Assembly (NCBI RefSeq): GCF_013116825.1
Contig: NZ_JABFNS010000024.1
Span: forward strand, 1-64,000
Length of the DNA: 64,000 nucleotides
From: Myxococcus xanthus
Lineage (GTDB): Bacteria; Myxococcota; Myxococcia; Myxococcales; Myxococcaceae
Direction: 5' to 3'
Made by a program: the position numbers and the translations under genes. The notes beneath the pieces were generated by a model. It was not told the DNA's origin and searched no databases. It saw only the letters and a program-made list of their open reading frames with translations. Positions 61,433-64,000 of this stretch are shown piece by piece. The stretch's first letter is position 1; every line of letters begins with the position of its first letter.

Positions 61433-62121
61433 TGATGGGCATGGGCCGGTTCCTTCTCTGTTGTTCCCTGGTCGCGCTCACGGGCGCCGCCGGGTGCTCC
61501 AAGCCCGGTGACGCCGAGCCGCCGCGAGCCGTTCGCGCTCAGGAGGCCGCCAGCGCCCCCGCCTCGGACGTGAAGGGGCTCGAGGGCAAGCTCAAGTTCA
61601 AGGACGACGCCGACCGCGAGCGCTTCTCCCTCAAGCCGAAGGATGACGGCGCCAAGCTGGTGGATGGCGAGGAGCGCGAGCTGGCGCGTTACAAGTGGAA
61701 GGGCGCGTCGCTGAAGGTCTCCGGCCCGGATGACGTGGCGCTGGGATATGTCGTCGGCTCCGCGGGCGGGGCGCTCACCGTGCGGGACGGTGAGCAGCGG
61801 CAGGTGTTGTTCACGCTCGCGCGGCAGGGGCCGGGTTGGCGCCTCAACGACATGAAGGGCACGCTCCTGTACTCCGTGTGGCCGGAGGACGACGGTGCTC
61901 GCATCCAGGACGGCGCTGGCGCGGACGTGGCCCGCGTGAAGGTGCGCGAGGGCAAGGTCTCCCTGCGTGATGCGCAGGGGCGCACGTTGCTCGCCACCAA
62001 GTCGCTGCTGGCGGCGGAGGCCGCCGCGTGTCTCGCTTTCGAGGCGCTGGAGCTGCCGCTGCGCATGGCGCTGCTCTTCCACCTCCAGGCGCCGCCGTCC
62101 CAGGAGCTGGCCCAGCCATGA
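61432..62121 (+). CDS. Lipoprotein with repeated beta elements
   Basis: 229 residues from the ATG at 61432; further ATGs 3 and 9 bases on are possible. The signal peptide ends in a lipobox 'LTGAAGCSK'. The mature protein has repeated short beta units ('KLKFKDDADRERFSLKPKDD', 'YKWKGASLKVSGPDDVALGY', 'LYSVWPEDDGARIQDGAGAD', 'VRDGEQRQVLF'), as in proteins that read out 'K.K....kv....g'. Function unknown. It sits between the membrane protein and a small Cys-rich protein, with stop/start overlaps on both sides, so the three are tightly co-expressed. Confidence 0.65.
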   Translation: MMGMGRFLLCCSLVALTGAAGCSKPGDAEPPRAVRAQEAASAPASDVKGLEGKLKFKDDADRERFSLKPKDDGAKLVDGEERELARYKWKGASLKVSGPDDVALGYVVGSAGGALTVRDGEQRQVLFTLARQGPGWRLNDMKGTLLYSVWPEDDGARIQDGAGADVARVKVREGKVSLRDAQGRTLLATKSLLAAEAAACLAFEALELPLRMALLFHLQAPPSQELAQP

Positions 62122-62474
62122 GTGGATTGGTCTGCCAGGAGAACGTGGGCTTCCTGTTCTCCCATGGCTGCGGGAGCCCCGCTGCCATGACGTGCATGCG
62201 GTGCGCGATGCCGCTGTGTGAGCTGCACGTGACGTCCGTGGGCGCGGAGATGCTCTGCGCGACGTGCGCGCGGCAACACGAGGACTACGCGGGGGAGCGG
62301 AGCGGCGTGGACGAGGACCACCCGAGCTACTACTACGACAACTACGGGTACTACGGCTCCGCCTCGTCGGGGAGCGGCAGGGCCCACGACGCCAACGATT
62401 TCACCGAGGCTGATGGCGCGAGCCTCCGCCACGAGGACGACGCCTCCTTCGAGGAGGACATGGGCGGGAGCTGA
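62118..62474 (+). CDS. Small zinc-binding (B-box-like) protein
   Basis: 118 residues. The N-terminal half has a zinc-binding pattern of cysteines and histidines: 'CQENVGFLFSHGCGSPAAM', 'CMRCAMPLCELHV', 'LCATCARQHEDY', resembling B-box/FYVE-type or short ring fingers. The C-terminal half is acidic and Tyr/Gly/Ser-rich ('SYYYDNYGYYGSASSGSG'), probably disordered. No signal peptide, so it should be cytoplasmic. The start overlaps the upstream stop by four bases (ATGA) and its stop overlaps the next start (TGATG). Its neighbours suggest a role in the same envelope-related process; this is inference. Confidence 0.6.
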   Translation: MSGLVCQENVGFLFSHGCGSPAAMTCMRCAMPLCELHVTSVGAEMLCATCARQHEDYAGERSGVDEDHPSYYYDNYGYYGSASSGSGRAHDANDFTEADGASLRHEDDASFEEDMGGS

Positions 62475-63532
62475 TGGCTGGCCGCTGGCTCGTCTATGCG
62501 TTGGGAGGCGGCATGGGGCACCTGACCCGTGCCTCCGCGTTGGCTCGTGCGGCCTCGCGCCGAGGCCACTCCGTCGTCCTGCTCACCAACAGCCCGTTCG
62601 CGAGCGGGCTCCCACTGGAGGACGTGCTGGGCACCGGTGTCGAGGTGTTCCGGCTCAACCCCGCGCTGGGGCGCGAGGCCGTGGGTGAAGTGGTGGAGCA
62701 GTGCCTGGCCGACGTGCGCCCGGACCTGTTCGTCGTGGACACCTTTCCCCGGGGGCTCGGAGGCGAGCTGGCGCCGCTGCTGCCCTCGGTGCGCGCGCGC
62801 AAGGTGCTGATTCACCGCGACGTGAACCCCACGTACGTGAAGCAGTACGGCTTGGCGCGGGCGGTGGACGCGTTCGACCTGCTGCTCGTCCCAGGTGAGG
62901 CCGCGCCCTTCGCGAACCATCCTCGCGCCGTGAGGACCGCGCCCTGGCTGCTCCTGCGCGCCAGCGAGCTGCTGCCCCGTGACAAGGCCCGCGCGCGGCT
63001 GGGCGTGCCCGCGGAGGACTCGCGCGCCCTGGTGGCGGTGATGGGCTGTGGCACCCCCGAGGAAGTGGGGGAGGCGGGGCACATCGCCGCCCGGCTGGAC
63101 GCGATGCTGGGGCCAGAGGCCGTGGTCCGGTGGCTGGTGCCGCCCGGAGCGGCGATGGATGTGCCCGCGCCGCGCGCGAAGCAGGGCCGCCGGGCAGGGG
63201 CTCCCCAGGAGGAGGGCCTGGCCCTGCGCATGTCCACGTGGCCCGCGCTGGCGGTGCTCCCCGGCGTGGACGTGCTCGTCGGCGCGGGAGGGTACAACAC
63301 CGTGCAGGAGGCCCGCGTCACCGGAACACCCTTCGTGGCGCTCGCGCGGCCCCGGCTCTACGACAGGCAGGCCCTGCGGCTGCGCCCCGAGGAGCGGGCG
63401 GGCTCCGTGGAGGCGCTGGTGACGCGCGCCGCCGGGCTCGCCCGTGCCCGACCTGCGCGGAGCACGAGGCCCTACGTCAACGGGACGGACGACGCGGTGA
63501 CGCTCATCGAGCGCACCGTCCTCAGTGCTTGA
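62474..63532 (+). CDS. GT-B glycosyltransferase-like protein (MurG/GT28-like)
   Basis: 352 residues. It begins with 'RWLVYALGGGMGHLTRASAL', the glycine-rich loop of MurG/GT28-type enzymes, then 'GHSVVLLTNSPFA' and 'RPDLFVVDTFPRGLGGELAP'. The C-terminal region has 'VAVMGCGTPEEVGEAGHIAA' and 'LPGVDVLVGAGGYNTVQEAR', with the 'G.GYN...EA' donor-binding motif, and 'TPFVALARPRLYDRQALRL'. It is the last gene of the overlapping set starting at 60518 and may transfer a sugar to a surface lipid or glycan. Confidence 0.78.
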   Translation: MAGRWLVYALGGGMGHLTRASALARAASRRGHSVVLLTNSPFASGLPLEDVLGTGVEVFRLNPALGREAVGEVVEQCLADVRPDLFVVDTFPRGLGGELAPLLPSVRARKVLIHRDVNPTYVKQYGLARAVDAFDLLLVPGEAAPFANHPRAVRTAPWLLLRASELLPRDKARARLGVPAEDSRALVAVMGCGTPEEVGEAGHIAARLDAMLGPEAVVRWLVPPGAAMDVPAPRAKQGRRAGAPQEEGLALRMSTWPALAVLPGVDVLVGAGGYNTVQEARVTGTPFVALARPRLYDRQALRLRPEERAGSVEALVTRAAGLARARPARSTRPYVNGTDDAVTLIERTVLSA

Positions 63533-63905
63533 GGTCCTTGTGCCCCGGCGCCGGGTCGATGCCGTGCGCCATGATGAAGTGGTAGAGCGCCTGCGGGTCT
63601 TCCTTGGGCCCGCCCATGAGCTCCACCAGGAAGTGGCCCTGGGCGCCCGTGTCCGGGTCGGGGGCGATGTTCACCTCCGTCACCTCGCGGCCGGGGATGA
63701 CCAACTCGCCCACCAGCACCTTCCCCTTGAGGACCTGCACGATGTGCTGGCGCTCCTCTTCCAGGAGGGCCCAGTGGAAGTCGTCGTGGTCATACAGCAT
63801 GGCGTCCACGGAGCCGCACCGCAGGATGCAGTGCGTGTGCTCCTGGAGCCAGCGCCAGAAGCCATCGAATTTCAAGGTGCGTACCGGCTGGGAGATGATG
63901 TCCAT
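63522..63905 (-). CDS. Conserved-looking protein of unknown function
   Basis: 127 residues from the ATG at 63905 with AGAGG upstream. 'MDIISQPVRTLKFDGFWRWLQ', 'HTHCILRCGSVDAMLYDHDD', 'FHWALLEEERQHIVQVLKGK', 'VLVGELVIPGREVTEVNIAP' and 'GHFLVELMGGPKEDPQALYH' suggest a compact alpha/beta domain. No signal peptide or membrane helix. I do not recognise a family. It overlaps the end of the convergent glycosyltransferase gene by 11 bases. Bases 63906-64000 show no further gene. Confidence 0.6.
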   Translation of the reverse strand: MDIISQPVRTLKFDGFWRWLQEHTHCILRCGSVDAMLYDHDDFHWALLEEERQHIVQVLKGKVLVGELVIPGREVTEVNIAPDPDTGAQGHFLVELMGGPKEDPQALYHFIMAHGIDPAPGHKDLKH

Positions 63906-64000
63906 GGAGACCTCTCGCTCGTCGGCCAGGGCGCTTGCCGACCACGTATCGCCCCTCCCTAGCACGGCTGGCGCCATCCGGTGATGTCCCCTTTCAGGGA

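Noticed and set aside
1-64000. tRNA, rRNA, CRISPR array, replication origin
   Set aside because: Looked for along the window and not found.

Overview
The window is high-GC DNA with tightly packed genes, many ATGA and TGATG stop/start overlaps, and many lipoproteins, secreted proteases and Ser/Thr signalling genes. That style, a PEGA protein, ELWxxDGT-repeat and kelch lipoproteins and a decayed gene resembling the TIGR02269 (SitA-like) toxins point to a myxobacterium of the Myxococcus/Corallococcus/Pyxidicoccus group. This is inference from style and gene families; no marker gene is present. I found no rRNA, tRNA, CRISPR array or replication origin. Layout: 0-10 kb holds the start of a TolC-like outer-membrane gene, a broken gene remnant, a SUKH protein with an AAA ATPase, a hydrolase, a sterol-desaturase-like enzyme, a secreted-protein pair and two unrelated ABC ATPases. 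10-24 kb holds envelope lipoproteins, an M24 peptidase-like protein, an ECF sigma/anti-sigma/caspase operon, a di-heme peroxidase and a subtilase. 24-34 kb holds signalling genes (a Ser/Thr kinase and a very large hybrid histidine kinase), an RDD protein, a flavin/[2Fe-2S] reductase, a hemerythrin protein and a SIMPL protein. From 34.87 to 38.61 kb lies what looks like a small integrated element. Its ends repeat the last 30 bases of the SIMPL gene. It carries a decayed tyrosine integrase, an ELWxxDGT lipoprotein gene and a broken SitA-like toxin gene. 39-50 kb is a run of secreted proteins: a multi-Ig extracellular nuclease-like protein, a lamin-tail-like lipoprotein, an M64 metalloprotease, a PEGA protein and a compositionally mosaic lipoprotein. 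50-52 kb holds a short-chain dehydrogenase and a lipid kinase. From 52.28 to 57.96 kb is the region I consider most interesting. A NUDIX/winged-helix (NrtR-like) regulator is followed by a PP2C phosphatase, a YegI-like atypical kinase with zinc ribbon and repeat-rich tail, a nicotinamidase-like isochorismatase-family enzyme and a vWA protein. Two nearly identical promoter/operator elements lie in front of the regulator and in front of the phosphatase-kinase operon. This suggests the NUDIX protein controls a phosphorylation module linked to NAD metabolism. 58-64 kb holds three glycosyltransferase-like genes with a membrane protein, a lipoprotein and a small cysteine-rich protein.
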